From contig NZ_CP108458.1 in the NCBI RefSeq assembly GCF_036242395.1, positions 5,456,001-5,520,000 on the forward strand: a stretch of DNA of 64,000 nucleotides. The letters run 5' to 3'. Position 1 is the first letter of the stretch. Every line of letters starts with the position of its first letter. This DNA comes from Kitasatospora sp. NBC_01266 (GTDB taxonomy: Bacteria > Actinomycetota > Actinomycetes > Streptomycetales > Streptomycetaceae). Shown here in pieces: positions 34,421 to 42,681 of the stretch. The position numbers and the translations under genes are program-made. The notes under the pieces were generated by a model, which did not search any database, was not told the origin of the DNA, and was given only the letters and a program-made list of their open reading frames with translations.

Positions 34421-35062
34421 TCAGCAGCTCTGGTAGAGCCCGGGGTTGAGCAGCAGCTCGGTGAACCGGCGGATCCACTGCGGGGTGACCGGCTCACCGA
34501 TCACCAGCATCCGGTGCTCGACCGCGCCCGCGATGGTGTCGAAGATGATGTCGATCTGCTCGGCCGCCGCCAGCGGGTCGGGCTCGGCGGCCAGTTCGCC
34601 GCGGGCCAGCGCGTGCGCCAGCCCCTGGTGCACCAGCACCTTCTGCGGATCGACGATGTGCTCGCGGATCCGCTGGCGCAGCTGCGGGTCGCGGCTGCCC
34701 TCGGCGAAGACGGCGAGCAGCGCGGCCTGGCTCTCCGGGCGGGCCAGCACGGATGCGAACTGCGCGACCACGTCCTCGATGTCGGCCTGCAGGCTGCCCA
34801 GATCGGCCACCGCCAGCTCGTCGAAGAGGCTGGCCACGGCGTCCACCACCAGCTCGTTCTTGGACGGCCAGCGGCGGTACAGGGTGGTCTTGGCGACGCC
34901 GGCCCGCAGCGCGACGTGGCCCATGGTCAGTCCGCCCCAGCCGAGTTCGGCCAGCGCCTCCCGGGTCGCGTCGAGGATCGCCTGATCCGCGGCGGCGCTG
35001 CGCGGGCGGCCCTTGCTGCGGGACGGGGCGCGGGACTGGGCCGGCTGCGGGGTGGGGGCCAC
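34421..35062 (-). CDS. TetR family transcriptional regulator
   Basis: 213 residues from GTG 35062, with AAGGAGG 4 bases upstream. An in-frame ATG at 35077 is the alternative. Lys/Arg-rich start (SRAPSRSKGRPRSAAADQAI), then the TetR helix-turn-helix LGWGGLTMGHVALRAGVAKT followed by TLYRRWPSKNELVVDAV. The ligand domain includes a helical C-terminal part found in acyl-CoA- or drug-type TetR proteins (IIFDTIAGAVEHRMLVIGEP). A palindrome-like box overlaps the start region. Related boxes lie upstream of the DUF6230 operon and of the thiolase gene. Confidence 0.92.
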   Translation of the reverse strand: MAPTPQPAQSRAPSRSKGRPRSAAADQAILDATREALAELGWGGLTMGHVALRAGVAKTTLYRRWPSKNELVVDAVASLFDELAVADLGSLQADIEDVVAQFASVLARPESQAALLAVFAEGSRDPQLRQRIREHIVDPQKVLVHQGLAHALARGELAAEPDPLAAAEQIDIIFDTIAGAVEHRMLVIGEPVTPQWIRRFTELLLNPGLYQSC

Positions 35063-35078
35063 CGGGCCTCCTTGCATG

Positions 35079-35090
35079 TACTGACGAGTA
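35079..35090 (-). promoter_or_regulatory. TetR-type motif copy A, tetR start region
   Basis: On the minus strand TACTCGTCAGTA (arms TACT/AGTA) ends two bases before ATG 35077 and 17 before GTG 35062. It is a likely autoregulatory operator and the reference copy for the boxes at 36726-36737 (11/12 identical) and 27259-27270 (10/12). Confidence 0.55.
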
Positions 35091-35428
35091 GCTTGGGTGG
35101 GGGTTGCAACCGTATCGACAGTTGGTCGGCAAGGAAAGTGGCCCACATCACGCACTTGACACTTGAGTGGGACTTGCGTTCCGGGGGCGGGGCACAGATA
35201 CGCTACGACCTGTAGCGAATAGAGCGGCAACCACGTGCCGGCCCTGTGGGAGGGGCGGGTGCGGGGCGCGGGTGGGGATCCGCGCCGCTGACGAAAGACG
35301 GCTACCAGGTAGCCGGCTCCGCACTGTAGGGGAGCGGAGCCGGCGCAAGGGCGCTCCGGGCACGGTTCGATGCGGGCTTTCCCGGCGGATGGTGCCCGGC
35401 AATCGCGCGGACGGGGGAGGATGGTTCC

Positions 35429-36424
35429 ATGCAGCCACGGAACACGCATCTGAACAGCTCCGCCTCCATGCGCGGTGTGGTCGACCTCGCCGCGGTGAAG
35501 GCGGCCGGCGAGGCCGCGCAGAAGGCCGAGCAGGCCCGGGCCGAACGCGCCCGCCAGGCCGAGTCCGGCGAGGCCGGCGCGATGGCGGCCCCGGGCGTCG
35601 GCTACCAGTTGGTCATCGACGTCACCGAGGACACCTTCGAGGAGGAGGTCGTCCAGCGCTCCACCGAGGTTCCGGTGGTGGTCGACTTCTGGGCCGAGTG
35701 GTGCGGCCCCTGCAAGCAGCTGAGCCCGATCCTGGAGCGCCTGGCCGAGGAGTACGCCGGCCAGATCGTGCTGGCCAAGATCGACGTCGACCAGAACCAG
35801 CTGATCGCCCAGCAGTTCGGCATCCAGAGCATCCCGGCCGTGATGGCCGTGGTGGCGGGGCAGTTGGTGCCGCTCTTCCAGGGGGCCGAGAACGAGAGCA
35901 ATGTCCGCAAGGTGCTCGACCAGCTGATCGCGGTGGCCGAGCAGCGCTTCGGCATCGTGGGCGGCACCGGCGTGCCCGCCGAGGCTGCGGCCGACCTGCC
36001 GGGCGCGCCCGAGGACCCGGCGCTGGCCGCCGCGCACGAGGCGCTGGACCGCGGTGACCTGGGCGGTGCGGTTCAGGCCTACCAGAACGTGCTGAGCGAG
36101 CAGCCGGGCAATGTCGAGGCACAGCTGGGCCTGGCCCAGGCCGAGTTGCTGCGCCGGGTGCAGGAGTTGGACCCGCAGGCGGTGCGCACCGCCGCCGCGG
36201 CCGACCCCAAGGACATCCAGGCCCAGCTGGACGCGGCCGATCTGGACCTGGTGGGCGGCCACGTCGAGGACGCCTTCGGGCGGTTGGTGGACACCGTGGG
36301 CCGGACTGCCGGAGCCGATCGGAACATCGCGCGGGTCCGCCTGCTGGAGCTCTTCGAGGTGATCGGCGCGGACGACCCGCGGGTCACCGCGGCACGGAGC
36401 GCGCTGGCGCGGGTCCTGTTCTGA
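35429..36424 (+). CDS. Thioredoxin-TPR protein (CnoX/YbbN-like)
   Basis: Cytoplasmic thioredoxin-fold protein fused to TPR-like helices, 331 residues. An Ala/Glu-rich N-terminal segment (20-50) leads to a thioredoxin domain with VVVDFWAEWCGPCKQLSPIL (Cys92, Cys95) and the cis-Pro in IQSIPAVMAV. The C-terminal 150 residues have TPR-type repeats (ALDRGDLGGAVQAYQNVLSE, then NVEAQLGLAQAELL). The family holds oxidation-damaged proteins for refolding. Members without CxxC exist, but here both cysteines are present. GGGGGAGG precedes the ATG. Confidence 0.92.
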   Translation: MQPRNTHLNSSASMRGVVDLAAVKAAGEAAQKAEQARAERARQAESGEAGAMAAPGVGYQLVIDVTEDTFEEEVVQRSTEVPVVVDFWAEWCGPCKQLSPILERLAEEYAGQIVLAKIDVDQNQLIAQQFGIQSIPAVMAVVAGQLVPLFQGAENESNVRKVLDQLIAVAEQRFGIVGGTGVPAEAAADLPGAPEDPALAAAHEALDRGDLGGAVQAYQNVLSEQPGNVEAQLGLAQAELLRRVQELDPQAVRTAAAADPKDIQAQLDAADLDLVGGHVEDAFGRLVDTVGRTAGADRNIARVRLLELFEVIGADDPRVTAARSALARVLF

Positions 36425-36580
36425 CCCGGCCTGCGCCGGCCTGGCCTGCGCTGACCGGGCTTTGCTGACGCGGCCTCGGGTGTCGCCGATGGCACGGCGG
36501 GTGACCTGCGGTGTCGTCAGTGATCAGCGGTGATAAGGCGACATTCGTGTCAACCCCGTGAGGGTTTATCAAATCTTGAC

Positions 36581-36623
36581 AACACCGGCGCGCGGTCACC
36601 AGAGGTGACCGCGCGCCGGTGTT
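36581..36623 (+). terminator. Terminator after the thioredoxin gene
   Basis: 20-bp perfect stem (36581-36600 with 36604-36623) around AGA, followed by TTCC. It lies 157 bases after the stop codon. Confidence 0.82.
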
Positions 36624-37102
36624 TCCTTCCTGTTTCCAGGAGATTTCTGCGAAGCCGCGGCCGGATTTCGTCACACTGCGTTGATGTCATGGACGTGCCA
36701 TGATCATCGAGCCTCCATATTGGATTACCCGTCAGTAACGCACCCCTTGTGCTTCGGCCGGGATTCCAGCACGATCGGCCACGCCTGGTCCCTCACTTCA
36801 CTCACCGGCAGTCTGCCGGACATGTGCGGTGCGGGATCCCCACCGGGTAACCGCCGGCGCTGATCGGCGGTTGAAGGACAGGGGGGTGTCCGCGTCCCAC
36901 CGCGGTTCCTGTCCTTTGTCGGCCGCGCGGCCCCGCGCGGTCGGTTGGTTGTCGCTCGGGGGTGATCGCCCGTCGTCAGGTTGTCCTGCTCGACGGCGGC
37001 GCTATCGGCTACCGAGGACGTAGCTCTTCTCCCATCCCAGGACGGGATCCGCGCAGCGTGTCGGACCCGACCGGAGATGTACGTCCGAGAAGGAGGACAC
37101 GC
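36624..37102 (+). promoter_or_regulatory. Upstream region and structured leader of the DUF6230 operon
   Basis: About 480 bases without a gene. Contents: inverted repeat TCATGG-ACGTG-CCATGA (36687-36703); the TetR-type motif copy B at 36726-36737; complementary arms AAGGACAGG (36874-36882) and CCTGTCCTT (36908-36916) that would form a leader hairpin. I do not recognise a known riboswitch. Promoter boxes could not be fixed. Confidence 0.5.
36726..36737 (+). promoter_or_regulatory. TetR-type motif copy B, DUF6230 operon
   Basis: TACCCGTCAGTA differs in one base from TACTCGTCAGTA at the tetR start region. It lies about 365 bases before the DUF6230 start in an A+T-richer stretch that may hold the operon promoter. 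Confidence 0.45.
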
Positions 37103-37765
37103 ATGTCCCAGACTTATGGCAAGACCCGCTGGAAGCGCTTCGCCCTCGTCATGGTGCCCAGCATCGCCGCCACCGCCGTCGTCGGTGTCAGCATCGCGCA
37201 GAGCGCGCTGGCCGCCTCGTTCAGCGTCTCCGGTCAGCAGTTCAAGGTGACCGCCGACCAGCTGCACGGCACCAACTTCGCGCAGTTCGGCTCGGTCGAC
37301 GTGGGTGCCGACAAGAGCACGCACGTGGTCGCGATCTCCGCGTTCGACACGGCCAGCATCCACAACCTGTGCCAGTCCGTGGTCTACAACCTGGGCCCGC
37401 TGGGCACCTACACCCTGCAGCTGCACGCCGGCACCGCGGCGGTCGCGAGCAGTGGTCTGGCCACCGACCCGAACCAGGTCCAGGCCAAGGACCTGCTGAT
37501 CGACCTGAACAGCCTTCAGGCCGACGCGACCTTCCAGCAGATCAACATCGGCCAGGACGCCTCCACCCTGACCGGCTCCGCCACCCAGAACTGGAAGGCG
37601 GCGGACGGCAGCTCCAAGCCGACCGGCGCCCTGGGCTTCGCCCAGTCCGCCCCGGTGGCCGACCTGAACAACGTCAAGCAGACCGCCTGGGCGACCTCGG
37701 CGGGCACCTTCTCGCTGCCGGGCCTGAACCTGAACATCGTGTCGGGTGACCAGGAGTGCTACTAA
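37103..37765 (+). CDS. DUF6230 family exported/membrane-anchored protein
   Basis: 220 residues from ATG 37103, with AAGGAGG 9 bases upstream. An N-terminal basic stretch (YGKTRWKRF) is followed by a signal/anchor helix (MVPSIAATAVVGVSIAQSAL). The extracytoplasmic domain has SFSVSGQQFKVTADQLHGTN, HNLCQSVVYNL and a C-terminal NLNIVSGDQECY; the two Cys may pair. Such proteins are sometimes annotated cholesterol esterase, but I see no hydrolase motif. It is the first gene of a three-gene operon with DUF6114 and a secreted protein. Function unknown. Confidence 0.86.
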   Translation: MSQTYGKTRWKRFALVMVPSIAATAVVGVSIAQSALAASFSVSGQQFKVTADQLHGTNFAQFGSVDVGADKSTHVVAISAFDTASIHNLCQSVVYNLGPLGTYTLQLHAGTAAVASSGLATDPNQVQAKDLLIDLNSLQADATFQQINIGQDASTLTGSATQNWKAADGSSKPTGALGFAQSAPVADLNNVKQTAWATSAGTFSLPGLNLNIVSGDQECY

Positions 37766-37850
37766 TCCGTCCTTGACGGTGTGTCCGGCCCAGCCGGGCA
37801 CCCGGTACGGATGAACGGATGACCCGAGGCCGCCCGAGCGGCCCCGGCGA

Positions 37851-37883
37851 CCAGGGGGCGGCGCGAATCGAGCCGTCCCCTGG
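37851..37883 (+). other. Hairpin between DUF6230 and DUF6114 genes
   Basis: CCAGGGG (37851-37857) pairs with CCCCTGG (37877-37883), and the inner CGGC/GCCG extends the stem to about 11 bp with one mismatch. In a 168-base gap it may attenuate transcription or protect the upstream message. Confidence 0.45.
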
Positions 37884-37933
37884 CCGCACACCCCCAGCTC
37901 TTCCCCTCGGACAGATCCACGAGGAGTTCCATC

Positions 37934-38515
37934 GTGACCAGCGCAACTGCCCCCCTCTGGCCCGACGGTGCCGGCCTGCCCACCCGGGCGCGGCTGAGGT
38001 TCCGGGCCTGGCGCCGGACCCGGCCGTTCTGGGGCGGCCTGATCTCGGTGGTCGGTGGGGTGCCGATCCTGTACTTCCCGTATGCGCACCTGACCCTGTC
38101 GGGCGTGACGATCGCGATGGCCACCACGGCCGGCGCCGGCTCGCTGGTGATCGGGCTGCTGATGATCGCGCTCGGCGTCTCGGCCTGGTTCCAGCCGGCC
38201 ACCAGGGTCTTCTGCGGCATCGCGGTCACCATCCTGTCGCTGATCTCGATCCCGGTCTCCAACCTCGGCGGCTTCGGGATGGGGCTGATCCTCGGCCTGC
38301 TCGGCGGCGGTCTGCTCTGCGCCTGGGCGCCGCTCAAGGAGCCGAAGCCGGTGGCCGACACGGCAGTTGACCCGGGCGTGGCGATGTCCGTCCCGGCGCA
38401 GGCGACAGCGGCGGAAGCCGTCGCCGAGCCCGCTGCCGAGACCGTCCAGCTCCCCGGGCAGGCCGCCGCCGTCGACCAGCCCGCGGTGATCGAGCAGGCG
38501 GGAGACGTGGAGTGA
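37934..38515 (+). CDS. DUF6114 family membrane protein
   Basis: 193 residues from GTG 37934, with GAGGAG upstream. After a basic N-terminus (RLRFRAWRRTRPFWGG) come about four membrane helices within residues 32-130 (for example FWGGLISVVGGVPILYFPYA and GAGSLVIGLLMIALGVSAWF). A polar Ala/Val/Pro-rich C-terminal tail of about 60 residues follows. The stop overlaps the next start by four bases (GTGA), so the two proteins are made in coupled fashion. Function unknown; a membrane anchor for the secreted neighbours is possible. Confidence 0.86.
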   Translation: MTSATAPLWPDGAGLPTRARLRFRAWRRTRPFWGGLISVVGGVPILYFPYAHLTLSGVTIAMATTAGAGSLVIGLLMIALGVSAWFQPATRVFCGIAVTILSLISIPVSNLGGFGMGLILGLLGGGLLCAWAPLKEPKPVADTAVDPGVAMSVPAQATAAEAVAEPAAETVQLPGQAAAVDQPAVIEQAGDVE

Positions 38516-39909
38516 GCGGCACCGGGGGAGAGCGGGCAGCGGAACCGGCCGAGGGGCCCCGGCACGCCGCGCCCCGGGTGAGCGGCCGCAAGCGGGCCAA
38601 GCTGCTGGCCTTCACCGCGGTGCCGACCGCGCTGCTGATGGGCACCACCGTGCTGCCCGAGCTGGCCTCCGCCGCGACCACCGCCGCCGGCAGCTCCTGC
38701 GCGCCCGCCGCGAACGCCCCGGTGACCATCACCCAGGTTCCCAAGAGCCAGCTGACCCCGGTCCCGGACCCGACCGCCGGGAAGACCAAGGCCTCGACGA
38801 CCGGCGCCGGCCAGACGGTCAGTGCCGCCTTCGTCTCGCCGAACGCGGGCCCGGCGGCGCAGCAGCAGGCCGCCGCCGCCGTCACCAGTCACGTGGTGCA
38901 GGCGGACGACAGTGGCGGCAGTGGCGGCGGCGGCCTGATCGGCGACATCATCAACGGCATCGCCGGGATCTTCGACCCGAACCACCAGGACCAGCAGCAG
39001 CCGAAGCCGACCCCGGTCACCCCGCCCGCCGCCCCCCGGGTCGGCGCCCCGGTCACCCCGGTCACCCCGAGCACCCCGGCGCCGAACGCCGCCCAGCCCA
39101 GCACGGCCGCCGGCACCTCGAGCGCCCCGGCGGCCGGCGGCGCCACCCCGTCCGCGCCGAGCAGCGCGCCCGCCGGTGCCCCCGGCACGGCCCCGAGCGG
39201 CTCGCCCAGCGCCCCGGCCTCCAGTGCCTCGAGCACCCCCAGTGCCTCGAGCACCCCCAGCGCCTCGAGCACTCCCAGCCCGACCGCTGCCGCCCCCACC
39301 GCTCCCGCCGCGGTCGCCTCCGCCCTCGCGAAGGGCGACACCCGCCCGCTCTGCCCGGTGGACACCAGCAACGTGGCGGCCGCGGCCGTGCCCGGCGGGC
39401 AGGTGGTGCCGGACCAGAACTGGACCCTGAACACCACCCGGCTCGCGCTGCACGGTGCGGTCTTCGGCGGGGTCTACGAGGTGAACACCCCGACCACCAC
39501 CAAGCGGGTGCTCAAGTTCACCGTCAGCTCGGTGGACATCGACAACCTCGACATGTCGACAATCGAGGACACCGGGCACGGCAGCACCCCGCCCGAGACC
39601 TTCCACGTCAAGGGCGCTCCCGGCAGCACCTCGACCATGGTCGACGGCCCGATCACGATGTACGTGGAGAGCCTCAGCGGCGAGCTGTCCGCGCTCTACG
39701 GCATCCCGCTGCCGCCCCTGGGCACCATCACGCTGACCCCCGACACGCTGCCGACCTGGCTCTACGACCTGATCGGCGCGGTCCCGATCCCGCTCGACAT
39801 CACCATGACCGGGGTCACCGCGATCCAGGCCGGCCAGTTCGGCGGCACCCTGCACATCCCGGGCATGCAGCTCTACAACGACACCGCGCCCTACCCGTAC
39901 GGGCACTGA
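38512..39909 (+). CDS. Secreted protein with Pro/Ser/Thr-rich linker, DUF6230/DUF6114 operon
   Basis: 465 residues from GTG 38512. A cytoplasmic head of about 30 residues is followed by a signal helix (LLAFTAVPTALLMGTTVLPE ending LASAA). A middle region includes GGSGGGGLIGDIINGIAGIF. Next is a linker of about 100 residues rich in Pro, Ser, Thr and Ala, with three exact SASSTP units. The C-terminal beta-type domain includes QNWTLNTTRLALHGAVFGGV and TAIQAGQFGGTLHIPGMQLY. No enzyme motif is recognised. It looks like a wall-spanning surface protein whose distal domain is presented by the linker. Confidence 0.82.
   Translation: MSGTGGERAAEPAEGPRHAAPRVSGRKRAKLLAFTAVPTALLMGTTVLPELASAATTAAGSSCAPAANAPVTITQVPKSQLTPVPDPTAGKTKASTTGAGQTVSAAFVSPNAGPAAQQQAAAAVTSHVVQADDSGGSGGGGLIGDIINGIAGIFDPNHQDQQQPKPTPVTPPAAPRVGAPVTPVTPSTPAPNAAQPSTAAGTSSAPAAGGATPSAPSSAPAGAPGTAPSGSPSAPASSASSTPSASSTPSASSTPSPTAAAPTAPAAVASALAKGDTRPLCPVDTSNVAAAAVPGGQVVPDQNWTLNTTRLALHGAVFGGVYEVNTPTTTKRVLKFTVSSVDIDNLDMSTIEDTGHGSTPPETFHVKGAPGSTSTMVDGPITMYVESLSGELSALYGIPLPPLGTITLTPDTLPTWLYDLIGAVPIPLDITMTGVTAIQAGQFGGTLHIPGMQLYNDTAPYPYGH
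39223..39276 (+). repeat. Three 18-bp tandem units encoding SASSTP
   Basis: Units at 39223, 39241 and 39259 with a few third-position differences, inside the Pro/Ser-rich linker. Probably length-variable between strains. Confidence 0.85.
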
Positions 39910-39925
39910 CGCCCCGGCGGCAAGC

Positions 39926-39963
39926 CGACGGGCCCCCTGCGAAGCTTCGCAGGGGGCCCGTCG
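39926..39963. terminator. Bidirectional terminator before pyk
   Basis: A 38-bp perfect palindrome (arms 39926-39944 and 39945-39963, 19 bases each) between the convergent secreted-protein gene and pyk. Confidence 0.88.
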
Positions 39964-39979
39964 TGCCGCTGACGCGGAC

Positions 39980-41413
39980 TCAGTTGCCGTGGTGGCGCGA
40001 GCCCAGGTGGTGCACCTGGACCATGTTGGTGTTGCCGGGGATGCCGGGGGGCGAGCCGGCCGTGACGATGGCGGTGTCGCCCTCGTTCAGCCGCTTCATC
40101 GACAGCAGCTCGCGGTCGACCTGCAGCACCATCTCGTCGGTGGTGGCCACCTGCTCGGTCACGTACGCCTCCACGCCCCAGCTCAGCGAGAGCTGGTTGC
40201 GGGTGGCCGCGTCCGGGGTGAAGGCGATCACCGGGATCGGCGAGCGGTAGCGGGACAGGCGGCGGGCGGTGTCACCGGACTTGGTGAAGGCCACCAGCGC
40301 CTTGGCGTCCAGGAAGTCGCCCAGCTCGCAGGCCGCGCGGGCGACCGAGCCGCCCTGGGTGCGGGGCTTGCGGCCCGGGTTGAGCGGCTGCAGGCCCTGG
40401 GCCAGCAGCTCCTCCTCGGCCTGCTCGGCGATCCGACTCATCGTCTTGACCGTCTCGACCGGGAACTTACCGACGCTGGACTCGGCGGAGAGCATCACCG
40501 CGTCCGTGCCGTCCAGGATCGCGTTGGCCACGTCGGAGACCTCGGCGCGGGTCGGGCGCGAGGCGTGGATCATCGACTCCATCATCTGGGTGGCGACGAT
40601 GACCGGCTTGGCGTTGCGGCGGGCCAGCGTGATCAGCTTCTTCTGGACCAGCGGCACCTTCTCCAGCGGGTACTCCACGGCCAGGTCGCCACGGGCCACC
40701 ATGATCGCGTCGAAGGCGAGGACGATCTCCTCCATCGCCTCGACCGCCTGCGGCTTCTCGATCTTGGCGATGACCGGGACCCGGATCCCGACCTCGTCCA
40801 TCACCTTGTGCACGTCGTCGATGTCGCCGGCGTTGCGCACGAAGGAGAGGGCGACCATGTCGACGCCCAGGTTGAGCGCGAAGCGCAGGTCGTCCTTGTC
40901 CTTCTCGGAGAGCGCGGGCACGTTGACGGCCGCGCCGGGCAGGTTGATGCCCTTGTTGTTGGAGAGCACCCCGCCCTCGATCACCACGGTCTTCACCCGC
41001 GGGCCGTCGACGCTGACGACCTCCAGGGCGATGACGCCATCGTTGATCAGGATCGGGTCGCCGGGCTTCACATCGCCGGGCAGGCCCTTGTAGGTGGTGC
41101 CGCAGATGTACTGGTCACCGGGGACGTCTTCGGTGGTGATGGTGAACGTGTCGCCGTTGTCAACGGTCACCGGGCCGTTGGCGAAGGTCGCCAGACGGAT
41201 CTTGGGGCCTTGCAGGTCGGCCAGCACACCGATGGTGCGGCCGGTGTCCTGGGACACCTGGCGGACCTTGCGGTACCGCTCCTCGTGCTCCGCGTGGGAG
41301 CCGTGGCTCATGTTCAGACGGGCGACGTTCATGCCCGCTTCGACGATGGCCTTCAGCTGTTCGTAGGAGTCCGTGGCCGGACCCAGGGTGCAGACAATTT
41401 TCGCTCGGCGCAT
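39980..41413 (-). CDS. pyk: Pyruvate kinase
   Basis: Converts phosphoenolpyruvate and ADP to pyruvate and ATP. It has 477 residues, the normal length. Motifs: RRAKIVCTLGPATDS at the N-terminus, MNVARLNMSHGSH, the signature VIAKIEKPQAVEAMEEI with the catalytic Lys, MVARGDLAVEYPLEKVPLVQ and VIVATQMMESMI. The C-terminal effector-binding domain is present. ATG 41413 has no Shine-Dalgarno sequence but a TAGGAT box 7 bases upstream, so it is likely leaderless, although ackA ends only 62 bases upstream on the same strand. Confidence 0.97.
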   Translation of the reverse strand: MRRAKIVCTLGPATDSYEQLKAIVEAGMNVARLNMSHGSHAEHEERYRKVRQVSQDTGRTIGVLADLQGPKIRLATFANGPVTVDNGDTFTITTEDVPGDQYICGTTYKGLPGDVKPGDPILINDGVIALEVVSVDGPRVKTVVIEGGVLSNNKGINLPGAAVNVPALSEKDKDDLRFALNLGVDMVALSFVRNAGDIDDVHKVMDEVGIRVPVIAKIEKPQAVEAMEEIVLAFDAIMVARGDLAVEYPLEKVPLVQKKLITLARRNAKPVIVATQMMESMIHASRPTRAEVSDVANAILDGTDAVMLSAESSVGKFPVETVKTMSRIAEQAEEELLAQGLQPLNPGRKPRTQGGSVARAACELGDFLDAKALVAFTKSGDTARRLSRYRSPIPVIAFTPDAATRNQLSLSWGVEAYVTEQVATTDEMVLQVDRELLSMKRLNEGDTAIVTAGSPPGIPGNTNMVQVHHLGSRHHGN

Positions 41414-41420
41414 ATCGATG

Positions 41421-41426
41421 ATCCTA
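41421..41426 (-). promoter_or_regulatory. -10 box of a leaderless promoter (pyk)
   Basis: On the minus strand TAGGAT is followed by 7 bases and then the pyk ATG. Confidence 0.55.
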
Positions 41427-41475
41427 TCCGTAGGAGTTATTCCCGGGGATTGGGACGAACCTCCGATCACAGCTG

Positions 41476-42681
41476 TTAACTGTTTCGGACCAGTGCGTAC
41501 GCCTGCTGGGCGATCTCCAGCTCCTCGTCGGTGGGCACCACGGCCACGGTGACCCGGGAGAAGGCGGGCGAGATCACCCGGGCTCGGCCGGAACGGACCG
41601 AGTTCAGCTCCGGGTCCACCGCGATCCCCAGCGCCTCCAGACCGGCGGTCGCCGCCGCGCGCACCGGCGCCGCGTTCTCGCCCACCCCGGCGGTGAAGGC
41701 GATCGCGTCCACCCGTCCGAGCACCGCGTAGTAGCCGCCCAGGTACTTGCGCAGCCGGTGGATGTAGGCGTCGAAGGCCAGTGCGGCGGCCTGGTCGCCG
41801 GCCTCGGCGCGGCGCACGATCTCGCGCATGTCGTTGTCCCCGCACAGGCCCAGCAGGCCGCTGCGCCGGTTCAGCAGGTCGTCGATCTCGTCGATCGACA
41901 GGCCGCCGACCCGGTGCAGGTGGAAGATCACGCCCGGGTCGATATCGCCCGACCGGGTGCCCATCACCAGGCCCTCCAACGGGGTCAGCCCCATCGAGGT
42001 GTCCACGCAGACCCCGCCGGCCACCGCCGAGGCGGAGGCCCCGTTGCCCAGGTGCAGCACGATCAGGTTGAGTTCGGCGGGGTCCCGGCCGAGCAGCCGC
42101 GCGGTGGCCCGGGCGACGTACTGGTGCGAGGTGCCGTGGAAGCCGTAGCGGCGCACCCGGTGCTCGTCGGCGACGGCGGTGTCGATCGCGTAGCGGGCCG
42201 CGTACTCGGGGATCGTGGTGTGGAAGGCGGTGTCGAAGACCGCGATCTGCGGCAGGTCGGGACGCAGCGACCGGGCCACCTCGATGCCGACGATGTTGGC
42301 CGGGTTGTGCAGCGGGGCCACCGGCACCAGGCGGCGGATCTCGGTCAGCACCTCGTCGTTCACCACGGTCGGCGCGGTGAAGCGCTTGCCGCCGTGCACC
42401 ACCCGGTGGCCGATCGCGGCGAGTTCGGGGGAGTCCAGGCCCAGGCCGTCGGCGGCCAGCTCCTCGGCCACCGCCCGCAGCGCGGCGGTGTGGTCGGGGA
42501 ACGGCCGCGCCGACTCGCGCCGCTCGCCGCCGTGCGGGGTGTGCAGCAGCCGGCCGCCGGGCTCGCCGATCCGCTCCACCAGGCCGAGCGCCAGCCGCTC
42601 GCCGTCCACCATGTCGATCAGCTGGTACTTGACCGACGAGGAGCCGGCGTTGAGCACCAGGATCCGGGTCGCCTCGGTCAT
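41476..42681 (-). CDS. ackA: Acetate kinase
   Basis: Interconverts acetyl phosphate and acetate with ADP/ATP. It has 401 residues. Motifs: ILVLNAGSSSVKYQL (phosphate loop), GHRVVHGGKRFTAP, the segment FDTAFHTTIPEYAARYAI, RRYGFHGTSHQYVA, VLHLGNGASASAVAGG and FTAGVGENAAPVR. The ATG overlaps the pta stop by four bases (ATGA), so the pta-ackA pair is one operon and translationally coupled. Confidence 0.97.
   Translation of the reverse strand: MTEATRILVLNAGSSSVKYQLIDMVDGERLALGLVERIGEPGGRLLHTPHGGERRESARPFPDHTAALRAVAEELAADGLGLDSPELAAIGHRVVHGGKRFTAPTVVNDEVLTEIRRLVPVAPLHNPANIVGIEVARSLRPDLPQIAVFDTAFHTTIPEYAARYAIDTAVADEHRVRRYGFHGTSHQYVARATARLLGRDPAELNLIVLHLGNGASASAVAGGVCVDTSMGLTPLEGLVMGTRSGDIDPGVIFHLHRVGGLSIDEIDDLLNRRSGLLGLCGDNDMREIVRRAEAGDQAAALAFDAYIHRLRKYLGGYYAVLGRVDAIAFTAGVGENAAPVRAAATAGLEALGIAVDPELNSVRSGRARVISPAFSRVTVAVVPTDEELEIAQQAYALVRNS

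Noticed and set aside
36681..36930. Riboswitch (c-di-AMP ydaO type) upstream of the DUF6230 gene
   Set aside because: The region is structured, but I could not match the conserved ydaO core. Kept only as a structured leader.
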